From SXOA01 sp051004015 (GTDB lineage: Bacteria; Planctomycetota; Planctomycetia; Pirellulales; Pirellulaceae): DNA of 21,164 bases. Below the pieces are notes generated by a model. That model had not been told where the DNA came from. It was given only the letters and a program-made list of their open reading frames with translations, and searched no databases. The position numbers and the translations under genes were made by a program. Shown here piece by piece: positions 8,018 through 16,600 of the stretch (its first letter is position 1; every line of letters starts with the position of its first letter). The stretch spans positions 1 through 21,164 of the forward strand of contig JBPCKT010000133.1 in NCBI GenBank assembly GCA_051004015.1, given 5' to 3'.

Positions 8018-9217
8018 TCACCCCATGCATTCCGCCAGTTTATCCACCACCAGCTTCCCCACGTTCAGCGACGAAGTCGCGGCGGGGCTGGGGGCGTTAA
8101 GAACATTGACGACGCGGTGCTGGGCATCGATGAGAAAGTCGTCGATCATATTGCCGGCGGGGGAAATGGCCTGGGCCCGGACGCCGGCGCGGTGGGGGAT
8201 GAGGTCGTCACTTTGGATCAGGGGCATCAAGCGGGAAAGAGCGCGGACAAAGGCCACTTTGCTGAGCGATCGCCACATCTCGCCGGCTCCCATCCGCCAA
8301 TGCCGGGCGGCGAGTTTCAAGAAGCCGCCATAGGTGAGGGTCTCGGCGAGGTCGCGGAGGTTGATGTCGGTCTTCTTATAGCCTTCGCGGGCCAGCGCCA
8401 GCACTGCGTTGGGGCCGCACTCCACTCCTCCTTCGATCATCCGCGTGAAGTGGACGCCGAGAAACGGAAAGCTGGGGTCGGGGACGGGATAAATGAGATT
8501 GCGGCAGAGGTATTGGGACTCCGGCCGGAGTTCAAAGTACTCACCGCGGAACGGAATCACCCTCTCCGGAGTGGTTCTCCCCGTCAGCTTAGCCACCCGG
8601 TCGCTGAACAGGCCGGTGCAATTGACGACATAGTCGGCTGTGAAATCGCCGGCCGTCGTCTGAATGGCAATCAGCCGCTCTTCGTGCCGGATGCCGATGA
8701 CGCGGCTGCTGGTTTGAATTTGGCCATCGCGTTGCTTCACTAGCTCCGCCATCTTTCGGCAGACGGCGCGGTAATTGACGATACCTGCTTCGGGAACGTG
8801 AATCGCCTTCACCCCCGCGGAAAACGGTTCCAACTCCTTGAGCCGCTCGCGGGGGATGATTTCACAGCGGACGCCGTTTTGCTGGCCGCGCTCATAGATC
8901 CGCTCCAGCGCCGGCAGTTCCCGCTCATCGACCGCGACAATGACCTTGCCGCAGATGTCATAGGGCACTCCGTGCTCCAGGCAGAACCGTTCCATCGCCT
9001 GCTTGCCGATGCGGCAGTTCGCCGCTTTCAGCGAGCCCGGCTTGTAATAGATGCCGGAATGGAGCACGCCGGAATTGTGGCCGGTCTGATGCGAGCCGAC
9101 CTCAGGTTCCTTTTCGATGACCAGGACCGAAAGCCCGGGATACCGCTGCGTCAGGTTGTAGGCTGTCGCCAGGCCGACGATTCCTCCCCCGAGAATGGCA
9201 ACTTGCGAATGAGACAT
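8018..9217 (-). CDS. lhgO: L-2-hydroxyglutarate oxidase (FAD-dependent)
   Basis: This enzyme oxidises L-2-hydroxyglutarate to 2-oxoglutarate, passing electrons through FAD, in known homologues to the membrane quinone pool. The 399 residues match the family's usual length of about 400. Visible landmarks are the dinucleotide-binding GGGIVG (10-15), the acidic end of the second strand in VLVIEKE (31-37), the family motif HNSGVLHSGIYY (48-58), FRGEYF in the middle, and a C-terminal RAGVRAQ...NVLNAPSPAATSSLNVG that closes the FAD site. It is a DAO-superfamily fold, and the HNSGVLHSG motif separates it from glycerol-3-phosphate dehydrogenase. No Shine-Dalgarno site is present; a promoter ending 6 bases upstream of the ATG suggests a leaderless transcript. 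Its stop lies 97 bp before the sigma gene start, so read-through is possible but not shown. Confidence 0.92.
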   Translation of the reverse strand: MSHSQVAILGGGIVGLATAYNLTQRYPGLSVLVIEKEPEVGSHQTGHNSGVLHSGIYYKPGSLKAANCRIGKQAMERFCLEHGVPYDICGKVIVAVDERELPALERIYERGQQNGVRCEIIPRERLKELEPFSAGVKAIHVPEAGIVNYRAVCRKMAELVKQRDGQIQTSSRVIGIRHEERLIAIQTTAGDFTADYVVNCTGLFSDRVAKLTGRTTPERVIPFRGEYFELRPESQYLCRNLIYPVPDPSFPFLGVHFTRMIEGGVECGPNAVLALAREGYKKTDINLRDLAETLTYGGFLKLAARHWRMGAGEMWRSLSKVAFVRALSRLMPLIQSDDLIPHRAGVRAQAISPAGNMIDDFLIDAQHRVVNVLNAPSPAATSSLNVGKLVVDKLAECMG

Positions 9218-9223
9218 GCGGCA

Positions 9224-9252
9224 GTTTTAGCGGTTTGACGGGGCGCTGCCAA
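9224..9252 (-). promoter_or_regulatory. Putative lhgO promoter for a leaderless transcript
   Basis: On the minus strand TTGGCA (9252-9247, five of six matches to the sigma-70 -35) is followed after exactly 17 bases by TAAAAC (9229-9224, four of six matches to the -10). Only 6 bases separate the -10 from the ATG at 9217, so initiation at the normal distance would fall on or beside the start codon. This agrees with the absence of a ribosome-binding site. Confidence 0.5.
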
Positions 9253-9253
9253 A

Positions 9254-9330
9254 GGGGTCGGGAGGAGTTTTCGCGGGAGTGATGCGTGGACCAATCAAAG
9301 TCGTTGGCCGCGAAAACCCCTCCCGACCCC
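9254..9330. repeat. Long palindrome, 23-bp arms, between lhgO and the S41 protease
   Basis: The left arm 9254-9276 (starts GGGGTCGGGAGG) and right arm 9308-9330 (ends CTCCCGACCCC) match at 22 of 23 positions around a 31-base loop. The single mismatch (A at 9266) is G-U pairable in minus-strand RNA. The left arm begins 2 bases upstream of the lhgO -35 box, and the right arm covers the place where a -35 for the S41 gene would be. It could be an operator, a cruciform-forming site, or a copy of a dispersed repeat. Confidence 0.8.
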
Positions 9331-9341
9331 GTCGTGTCGCC

Positions 9342-9347
9342 TATACT
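9342..9347 (+). promoter_or_regulatory. Possible -10 box (TATACT) for the S41 protease gene
   Basis: TATACT, five of six matches to TATAAT, lies 44 bases upstream of the S41 ATG. No recognisable -35 is found 16-18 bases upstream, where the palindrome's right arm sits, so an activator or an alternative sigma factor would be needed. Weak evidence. Confidence 0.3.
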
Positions 9348-9391
9348 TGAGGTGAGGATTCCCCGCACGACTTCGCCCCGAGGCATTGCTC

Positions 9392-10723
9392 ATGAAGAAG
9401 ACTTCATCCTGGTTCTTGCTCACACTGCTAACCTGCGTAGCGCCTTCCCTGTTGTCTCTCGCGGATGACCCGCCAATAGCCCCCAAGACCCCCGAGCAAC
9501 TCAAAGCGGACAAGGAATATGAGCTGCTGAAGCTGTTCGCGGATGCGCTTGACCAGGTAGAGCGGAACTACGTCAAGGAAGTGGACCGCCGGGAGCTGAT
9601 GGAAGGGGCGATCAAGGGGATGCTCGCCAAACTCGATCCCCATAGCAGCTACATCGGGCCATCGGACCTGGACAAGTTCAAAAGCAGCGTGGAGAACGAA
9701 TTTGGCGGGATTGGCATCACCGTCTCGACCGAAACAGGCGAGCTGGTTGTCACGACGCCCCTCTACGGAACGCCCGCCTATCGCGCCGGCATCCGTGGCG
9801 GCGACAAGATTGTGGAAATTGACGGCCAGCCCACGAAGGGGATCACGATGGACGAGGCCATCAAGCGGATCAAAGGAAAGCTAGGGACGAACGTCAAGCT
9901 AAGCGTCCTCCATTTGGCAGATGGGTCAACCGACAGCAAAGATGTCACCCGCGAGCTGATCCGCGTCGATTCCGTGGTCGGCGACCATCGCAAGAGCGAC
10001 GATACCTGGAACTTCTTCCTCGACGAGCCGAAGAAGATTGGCTACATCCGAATCACGACTTTCTCGCGGCACACGGCGGACGAAATTCGGAGCGCCTTGC
10101 AGCAACTATCCGCGAGCGGGGTGAAGGGACTGGTTCTGGACCTCCGTTGGAATCCCGGTGGCCTCTTGACCTCGGCCATTGAAATTTCCGATTTTTTTGT
10201 CGCGGAAGGCCGCATTGTCAGCACGGCCGGCCGGAGCGCGGCGGAGCGGAAATGGGAGGCTAAGAAGGAAGGGACCTTTGAAGGTTTCCCCATCGCCGTG
10301 CTGGTGAATCATTCCAGCGCCAGCGCCAGCGAAATCCTGGCGGCCTGCCTGCAGGACCACAAAAAGGCAGTGGTCATCGGCGAGCGGACTTGGGGGAAGG
10401 GGAGCGTGCAGAACATTATCGAGCTGGACGACGGCAAGAGCGCCATGAAGCTGACCACCGCCGGCTACAAGCGCCCCAGCGGCCAAAACATTCATCGCGA
10501 GGAAGGAGCCAAGGAAACCGATGAGTGGGGCGTGAAGCCCAACGAGGGCTTTGAGCTGAAACTGACGGACGCCGAAGTGGAGGAATACTTTGCCGACCGC
10601 AAGACACGCGACGTGATTGCCGCCAGGCCCAAGGAACCAGCCGCTCAGCCCACCAGGAAGCTCGACAAGCAGGTGCAGAAGGCGGTGGACTATCTGAGCA
10701 CGGAATTGGCGAAGAACGAATGA
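9392..10723 (+). CDS. S41 C-terminal processing protease (CtpA/Prc family)
   Basis: A 443-residue exported protease of the tail-specific/CtpA family, which cleaves periplasmic proteins near their C-termini with a Ser-Lys dyad. A signal peptide (MKKTSSWFLLTLLTCVAPSLLSLA, hydrophobic core 7-23) is followed by a helical N-domain with LDPHSSYIGP. Next come a PDZ domain (about 103-180, FGGIGITV ... AGIRGGDKIVEIDG) and the S41 core (about 200-375). The dyad is visible as Ser311 in NHSSASASEI and Lys336 in GERTWGKGSVQ, 25 residues apart as in known members. ATG at 9392 is preferred over the in-frame TTG at 9386, because CGAGG lies 8 bases before it and it opens directly on the signal peptide. It is divergent from lhgO and convergent with the DUF4190 gene. 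No substrate is suggested by the neighbours. Confidence 0.93.
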   Translation: MKKTSSWFLLTLLTCVAPSLLSLADDPPIAPKTPEQLKADKEYELLKLFADALDQVERNYVKEVDRRELMEGAIKGMLAKLDPHSSYIGPSDLDKFKSSVENEFGGIGITVSTETGELVVTTPLYGTPAYRAGIRGGDKIVEIDGQPTKGITMDEAIKRIKGKLGTNVKLSVLHLADGSTDSKDVTRELIRVDSVVGDHRKSDDTWNFFLDEPKKIGYIRITTFSRHTADEIRSALQQLSASGVKGLVLDLRWNPGGLLTSAIEISDFFVAEGRIVSTAGRSAAERKWEAKKEGTFEGFPIAVLVNHSSASASEILAACLQDHKKAVVIGERTWGKGSVQNIIELDDGKSAMKLTTAGYKRPSGQNIHREEGAKETDEWGVKPNEGFELKLTDAEVEEYFADRKTRDVIAARPKEPAAQPTRKLDKQVQKAVDYLSTELAKNE

Positions 10724-10758
10724 AAGGGCTCCTCCCGCTCCGTGTGAGGGAACCTTAC

Positions 10759-10811
10759 CGTAGGACGGCCCCTTCTGGGCCGTCGCGCCGGCCCGGAAGG
10801 GCCGACTTACG
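10759..10811. repeat. Double-hairpin palindrome between convergent genes
   Basis: The arms 10759-10782 and 10789-10811 are imperfect reverse complements (CGTAGGACGGCCC... and ...GGGCCGACTTACG). Each arm also folds alone: GACGGCCC/GGGCCGTC at 10764-10771 and 10777-10784, and CGGCCC/GGGCCG at 10789-10794 and 10799-10804. It separates the ends of the S41 gene (plus) and the DUF4190 gene (minus), where a bidirectional terminator is expected. There are no T-runs, so it may instead be a dispersed repeat. Confidence 0.7.
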
Positions 10812-10828
10812 AACAAGTCATTCCCCAA

Positions 10829-11086
10829 TCAACGCAAGACGCCGGCCGCGACCAGGATCATATACAGGGCGACCCAAACCAATTGTCCGAACAGGCCGAG
10901 GACAATCGCAGTAATCGCGTGGCCCATGCCGCCTGCCGGGGGAGTCGAGTTGGCTTTGATCACTCCCACAATGCCGCAGATGATTGCCGGCAAGGCAAGG
11001 ATAGCGCCGAGGACTGGGATCAAACAACCGACTCCTAAGTAGTACCCAACGAGGGCCATAGGATTACCGGTGGGGATCAGGGCCAT
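10829..11086 (-). CDS. Small DUF4190-type membrane protein
   Basis: An 85-residue protein with two predicted membrane helices: about 10-38 (ALVGYYLGVGCLIPVLGAILALPAIICGIVG) and about 55-82 (AITAIVLGLFGQLVWVALYMILVAAGV). The GYYLGV start, the GIVGVIKA turn and the GMGHAITAIVLG entry to helix 2 fit the DUF4190 pattern; function is unknown. I chose ATG at 11086: GGAG lies about 10 bases upstream, and an upstream in-frame ATG (11194) would add 36 basic, non-hydrophobic residues overlapping the preceding gene. It begins 19 bases after the stop of the CehA/McbA-type gene on the same strand, so the two are probably co-transcribed. Confidence 0.75.
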   Translation of the reverse strand: MALIPTGNPMALVGYYLGVGCLIPVLGAILALPAIICGIVGVIKANSTPPAGGMGHAITAIVLGLFGQLVWVALYMILVAAGVLR

Positions 11087-11105
11087 TGTTCGTGTGCTCC
11101 GCGAA

Positions 11106-13538
11106 TTATTTGGTGTCGTCGAAGGATTCGGACAGAATCTTGGTATACGCGTGCGACGCCGCGTCATAGGCCGCCTTGGCGGCTTCCTTTTCATTGGCTC
11201 GAGTCGCCTTCACCTTCTGTTTCCAGCAGGTGTCCACGGCGTCTACGCACCACTGGGCGGACCGTTTGCTGGCGCGGATCGGCTTGCCCCCCACTTCCAC
11301 GAAGACCGGGTTGGTGTGGCAGGCGGGGAAGATCCGGAGCGCGACCCAACTGGAGATTGTCGGCGTGTAGTCGAAAGTGAGGTCTTGCACGCTGCCGTCG
11401 GCTTCGATTTCCTTCTTTGACACGGCAATGCCGTTGACGACGAGCTCCACCGGCACCTTGCGGCTGTCGCCGACGCGAGCCCGCTCGACGTGCCAGTAGG
11501 GCTTTTCGTCGAGACGGCGGCCACGGATGGTTCTAGATTGGGGGTCGTTGGGATCCTCGGTCAACAATGCCGCGGCATTGACCTTCACGCTGAGCTTTTC
11601 GCCAGGCTTGATGCCGAGCGTGCTCACGCGGCCGTCCTTCGCTTTCTCGCCCACGCCTAAGCCATTGACGGAGAAGTCCGCTAAGTGCGAAAGACCATCA
11701 CAGCAGTAGCTGCGACCATCCTTCAGGCCCAGCACCCAGTCATCAAAGCTAAGCTGCTGCTTCTGCTCCTTGGGATCAAGCTTCACATAAATGCGCCCGA
11801 GGCCCACTCGATCTCCGTAGATGCAGGGGAAATCAGTCTCACCACTGATGCGGCACTGGTAGCCGCAGTTGAGGGTGTGATACCAGCAGTTGAGCTCCCA
11901 GACGCTGGGGGTATCGACGGAGGAGATGAAATCGCAGACGTCATGGACGACATCGACGACGTATTCATTGGCCCCGATGCCATTGAAGGGGGGCATGGCG
12001 TAGTCGGGGAGCTTGTCCGCGGCGCGGCCGGAGCGAACGGGCACGCGCTGACCGCCGGGACCATAGTCCGGCAACTCCAGTCCCCAGCCGCTGTGCGAGA
12101 AGCCGACGACGCCCCCCTGTTCCTTGCCCCACTTAAGAATCGGTAGGTCCCAGGTCGGCCATTCGCCAATGACGCTCGTTCTGGTCCCTTTGAAGTGTCC
12201 GTTCAAGCCGTTAAAGGACCAATCGAACTCTGCTTCCTTGGGATACTCGTAATCGTCCTCCTTCAGTCGCAGCAGGCAAAGATGGCCGGCATGTTGGCTG
12301 GGAAAGCCGGAGACTTCGACGTCATACCGCATCACGTAATCTTTGGTGGAAAGCTTGTGGACTTTACCCTCGAAGAATTCCTTCTGGTGATACCAACATG
12401 GCCCCCACGACAAAACACAGCCGATGTTGAGATCTTCACCGAGGATGTGCAGCATCATGTCCTCAGGCGTCACGCCTTCCGTCGGCGCCTCATAGTGGGC
12501 GCATCCGGCGGCATGGACGTGATGATCGCCGCTGTACCAGCCGCGGTCGGTCAACTTGATCCAGCGTTTGAGTCGGAAGGATTCGGCATGTTCTCTGTCT
12601 GCGGGAACGGTGATGCTCTTCTTGTTGATCACGTATTCCGGGCCGCGGGTGTAGGTAACTTCATACTGCCCCGGCGGCAGCAGCACGTTGTCGCCGCTAT
12701 GGCGATAGATTTGATCGTGAAAAAATAGATCCGGAGCCAGGCGACGTGAGCGGGCAGGATAAACGCGTCCCTGGGTGTCGCGAAAGATGAACTGGCCGGT
12801 CGTCGGCGTGCCGTCGTCGTCCAGCACGGTCAATTTGACTTTCACCGCCGGGGCGCACTCGAATAGCACATTGATTTCGTTGCGGAAGCCGAGATCCTGG
12901 GTGCCCTGTCCCACGTCAAAGCCGATCTTCGCTTCCCGCTTCCCCATATCCCGGCTGTAGAGTTGCAGAATTCGGTATTCGAGCGCTAGACCGGAAAGCG
13001 TGGGATTGAGCGGCTGAGCGTCGAAGGTTTGCAGGTCGAGCCAGCGATCCGGCACGTCTTCGGGCCTTACCGACGGCTTGGGAGAGGGACTGCTCGTGGA
13101 TCGCTGATAAAGCGGCGCGGCATTGGGGCTATCGGCCCGCAGCTTCGCGGTCACGCCCCCTTCGTTGTGGACCTTGACCAGGAACACCCGCCAGCCTTGT
13201 TGCACGAGTTCCCCGGCCGCCGAACCGCGAGCCACCTTCACGCGGCTTTCGGGATTGATGTTCACGCCGGCCAGGCAGCGTGCATCGAAGACTTTCTGAA
13301 TCGCTACCACCGCCTCCGTCTCGTCTTCCATGGCCAGTGCCTTGTCGAGCGCTGCTTTCTCATCCTTCTTCAGGGGCTCGCCAACGATTTCAAGCGCGTC
13401 GGCGATCCGCTTGGCCTGGGCCTTGAACGGCTGCGACTCGATGCCACTCTTGATGACGGGCAAGGCGTCAGCAGCGAACAGTAGATTTGCACTACCACAA
13501 ACCAGGACCAAAACAACAGAGGTGAGGAGGCGTTTCAT
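11106..13538 (-). CDS. Exported CehA/McbA-type metallohydrolase
   Basis: An 810-residue protein with a signal peptide (MKRLLTSVVLVLVCGSANLLFA) and a PHP-like metal-dependent hydrolase domain of the CehA/McbA group. The metal-ligand motif is YSGDHHVHAAGCAH (336-348, HHVH 339-342). Further His-containing stretches HSGWGLELP and ELNCWYHTLNCGYQC lie in the following 250 residues. The first 330 residues are beta-rich, with a carboxypeptidase-regulatory-like stretch (LPPGQYEVTYTRG). CehA hydrolyses carbaryl, but planctomycete members are much longer and their substrate is unknown, so no reaction is assigned. ATG at 13538 is chosen for the signal peptide and a GGAG 9 bases upstream; the frame stays open 51 codons further, but that part overlaps the divergent promoter. 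The DUF4190 gene follows 19 bp after the stop. Confidence 0.78.
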   Translation of the reverse strand: MKRLLTSVVLVLVCGSANLLFAADALPVIKSGIESQPFKAQAKRIADALEIVGEPLKKDEKAALDKALAMEDETEAVVAIQKVFDARCLAGVNINPESRVKVARGSAAGELVQQGWRVFLVKVHNEGGVTAKLRADSPNAAPLYQRSTSSPSPKPSVRPEDVPDRWLDLQTFDAQPLNPTLSGLALEYRILQLYSRDMGKREAKIGFDVGQGTQDLGFRNEINVLFECAPAVKVKLTVLDDDGTPTTGQFIFRDTQGRVYPARSRRLAPDLFFHDQIYRHSGDNVLLPPGQYEVTYTRGPEYVINKKSITVPADREHAESFRLKRWIKLTDRGWYSGDHHVHAAGCAHYEAPTEGVTPEDMMLHILGEDLNIGCVLSWGPCWYHQKEFFEGKVHKLSTKDYVMRYDVEVSGFPSQHAGHLCLLRLKEDDYEYPKEAEFDWSFNGLNGHFKGTRTSVIGEWPTWDLPILKWGKEQGGVVGFSHSGWGLELPDYGPGGQRVPVRSGRAADKLPDYAMPPFNGIGANEYVVDVVHDVCDFISSVDTPSVWELNCWYHTLNCGYQCRISGETDFPCIYGDRVGLGRIYVKLDPKEQKQQLSFDDWVLGLKDGRSYCCDGLSHLADFSVNGLGVGEKAKDGRVSTLGIKPGEKLSVKVNAAALLTEDPNDPQSRTIRGRRLDEKPYWHVERARVGDSRKVPVELVVNGIAVSKKEIEADGSVQDLTFDYTPTISSWVALRIFPACHTNPVFVEVGGKPIRASKRSAQWCVDAVDTCWKQKVKATRANEKEAAKAAYDAASHAYTKILSESFDDTK

Positions 13539-13598
13539 GGCAGAACTCCAAGAGAGGGCGACCAAATCTGCCGTTAGCGTACCGCAGCGGCTAGAAGA

Positions 13599-13626
13599 TT
13601 GCGACATGTGGGGGAGGGGGTACAAT
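13599..13626 (+). promoter_or_regulatory. Putative sigma-70-like promoter of the PSCyt1/DUF1501 cluster
   Basis: TTGCGA (13599-13604), a 16-base spacer and TACAAT (13621-13626, five of six matches to TATAAT) lie about 50 bases upstream of the first gene's ATG. GTGGGGGA in the spacer (13608-13615) has an inverted copy TCCCCCAC at 13657-13664 in the leader, a possible but unproven operator pair. Confidence 0.45.
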
Positions 13627-13677
13627 GGAGGCTGCAGAACCCGCCATAAAAGTCCGTCCCCCACCCGACCATCTTCC

Positions 13678-16600
13678 ATGTCTTTCCCCATCCGCGTTCC
13701 ATCCGTGTTTCATCCGTGGCTCCTCATGCTTCTGGCCGCCGCACTTCCAGCGGCGGCGAGCGGCGAAGAGACCAAGCCCGATCCCAAGATGGAGTTCGAC
13801 CCCGCTCATGCCGAGAAAATGAAGGAAGGACTCGGCCTTTTCAAGGGCCACGTCCGCCAGATCCTCATCAAGAGCTGCGTCGAATGCCACGGCGGGACGG
13901 AAGTGGAATCGGGTCTGGACCTGGCCACTCGCAAGGGCCTGCTGCGCGGCGGCTCGAAGGGTCCGGCCGTCGTTGCCGGCAAATCCCGCGACAGTAACAT
14001 GTGGCGGTTTATCGCGCACAAAGAAGACCCCAAAATGCCCGACGGAGCCGAGAAGCTCCCCGAGGATCAGATCGCAGCCGTCGCCAAATGGATTGACCTG
14101 GGTGCCCCATACGATTCGCCACTGGTTTCCAATCCGCGCGACCCTGACCGCTGGACCGCCACGGTTATCAAGGACGACGCACGCAACTTCTGGTCCTTCC
14201 AGCCGCTCGTCCGCCGCGATCCGCCGGCTGTGAAGAATAGCGTCTGGGTCCGCGGGCCGATCGACGCGTTTGTACTGGCGAAGCTGGAATCGCACGGGCT
14301 CACGCCGAATGCCCCCGCTGAAAAACGATTCCTCATCCGCCGGGCTTTCTTCGATTTGATTGGTCTACCGCCGACGCCAGAGGAAGTGGAAACCTTCGTC
14401 AACGACAAATCTCCCGAAGCCTATTCCAAGCTCCTCGACAAACTGCTCGACAATCCGCACTACGGCGAGCGCTGGGGCCGCCACTGGCTCGATGCCGCCC
14501 GCTTCGCCGAGAGTCACGGCTTTGAGCAGGATTATGACCGGCCGTATGCGTTCCATTTCCGGGACTTTGTCATCAAGGCTCTCAATCAGGACATGCCGTA
14601 CAACCAGTTCGTCCGCTGGCAGCTTGCCGGTGACGAAATTGAGCCACAGAACCCGCTGGCCATGATGGCCACAGGCTTTCTGGGGGCGGGGGTCTTCCCG
14701 ACCCAAATCACTGCCAACGAAGTCGAGCGGTCGCGCTATGACGCCATCGACGACATGGCCGCAACCACCAGCAACGCCATGCTCGGGTTCTCGATCGGCT
14801 GCGCTCGGTGCCACGATCATAAGTTTGATCCAATTCCCCAGGCGGACTACTACCGCTTCGTTTCTACGTTCACGACAACCGTCCGGAGCAACCTCGACAT
14901 CAACATGGACCCTGCGCCGTACAAGGCGGCCAAGGCGTCGTGGGACAAGGAACATGCTCCGCTGGCGGAAGCACTCTCTAAGTTCGAAAAGGAGCAGCTT
15001 TCTGCTCGCCTGGTCGAATGGGAAAAAACGCAGGCTGCGGATTACCGCTCGAAAAACAAATGGTCCATCCTCGACGTTGCCGAAATGAAATCTGCCGGCG
15101 GCGCGACGCTCACCAAACAGCCGGATGGCTCGATCCTCGCCAGCGAAAAGAACCCGGACTTCGATACTTACACCTTCGTCGCCAAGACGAGCCTCCGTGG
15201 CATCACCGGCATTCGACTGGAAGCGCTGGCCCATCCTTCGCTGGTGAAAAGCGGTCCCGGCCGCGCAGAAAACGGCAACATCGACCTGACGAATCTCATC
15301 GTTAAGGTGAAGCCGAACGCCGGTGGCGAAGAAAAGATCGTCAAGCTGCAGAATCCGCAGGCGACGTTCGAGCAGCCTAGCCTGTTCATCAAATTCGCCA
15401 TCGATGAGGACAAGAAGTCCGGCTGGGCAGTCGATCCGCAATTTGGCAAGGACCATGCCGCAGTTTTTGAGACGGCGGAGGAGCTGGGAGCCGAGGGAGG
15501 TGTCACGCTCACCTTCACCCTGGAATTCAACGGCAACAACAAGCACAATATCGGTCGCCCGCGGCTCTCGGTCACGACAGCCGCAAAACCGCTGACGGTC
15601 GATGCCGGCGGAATCCCGGCTAACGTTGTGACCCTGCTCGATACGCCCGCCGACAAGCGTACTCCCGAGCAGTCCGCCGCCCTTCTCAAGTGGTACGGCA
15701 CGCTCGATCCCGAGTGGCAGAAGCTTAACCAGCCGGTGCAAGAGCACCTGGCGAAAGCCCCCAAGCCGACGCTGACGCAGGTCATGGTCTGCAGCGAAGG
15801 GGTGACGCCGATCCGCCACCATACGCAGGGGGGAGACTTTCTCAATGAAACCCACTTCCTTAAGCGGGGCGATAGCGACCAGAAGATGGGGGTCGCCACG
15901 CAGAGCTTCCCCCAGGTGCTGATGACCGCGCCGGAGAAGGAAAAGAAGTGGATCGTCACGCCGCCGGCGGGGGCCAAAACCAGTTTCCGGCGCCTGTCGC
16001 TGGCGAATTGGATCACGGACACCGAGCAAGGGGGCGGGCATCTGCTCGCCCGCGTCATCGTCAATCGCCTCTGGCAGCAGCATTTCGGCCGCGGCATTGT
16101 GGCCACCCCCAACGACTTCGGCGTGCAAGGCCAGAAGCCGACGCACCCTGAATTGCTCGATTATCTCGCAACTGACCTGATCCAAAGCGGCTGGCGGCTG
16201 AAGGCCATGCACAAACAAATGATGCTCACGAGCACGTACATGCAGTCGAGCCTGTTCGACGAAGCCGACACCAAGATCGATCCGGAAAACATCTGGCTCT
16301 GGCGGACGACACCGCGGCGGATGGAGGCCGAGATCGTCCGCGACAACTTGCTGGCCGTCAGCGGCACGCTGGACTCCACCATGTTCGGCCCCGGCTCGCT
16401 GGAGGAGACCCACAAGCGCCGCAGCATCTACTTCATGATCAAGCGGAGCAAGCTCATCCCCATGATGCAGCTCTTCGATCAGCCCGAGCCCCTCGTCTCC
16501 GTCGGCGGCCGCCCCAGCACGACCATCGCCCCGCAGGCCCTGATGTTCATGAACAACCCCCAGGTCCGCCTCTACGCCCACAACTTCGCCAAGAAGCTGC

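Noticed and set aside
9386..9391. TTG start for the S41 protease
   Set aside because: It adds only two residues; ATG at 9392 has better spacing from CGAGG.
10106..10828. 240-codon minus-strand frame opposite the S41 protease
   Set aside because: Overlaps the catalytic core of the S41 gene and runs through the palindrome; no motifs.
11087..11194. Upstream start for the DUF4190 protein
   Set aside because: The extra 36 residues are Arg/Pro/Thr-rich, overlap the previous gene and are unlike the family, which begins right before the first helix.
13539..13691. 51-residue N-terminal extension of the CehA/McbA-type protein
   Set aside because: It would bury the signal peptide and cover the divergent promoter region; ATG at 13538 has both GGAG and a signal peptide.
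14365..16581. 738-codon minus-strand frame opposite the PSCyt1/DUF1549/DUF1553 gene
   Set aside because: The plus strand carries recognisable domains through the whole length; the antisense product has no motif and no ribosome-binding site.
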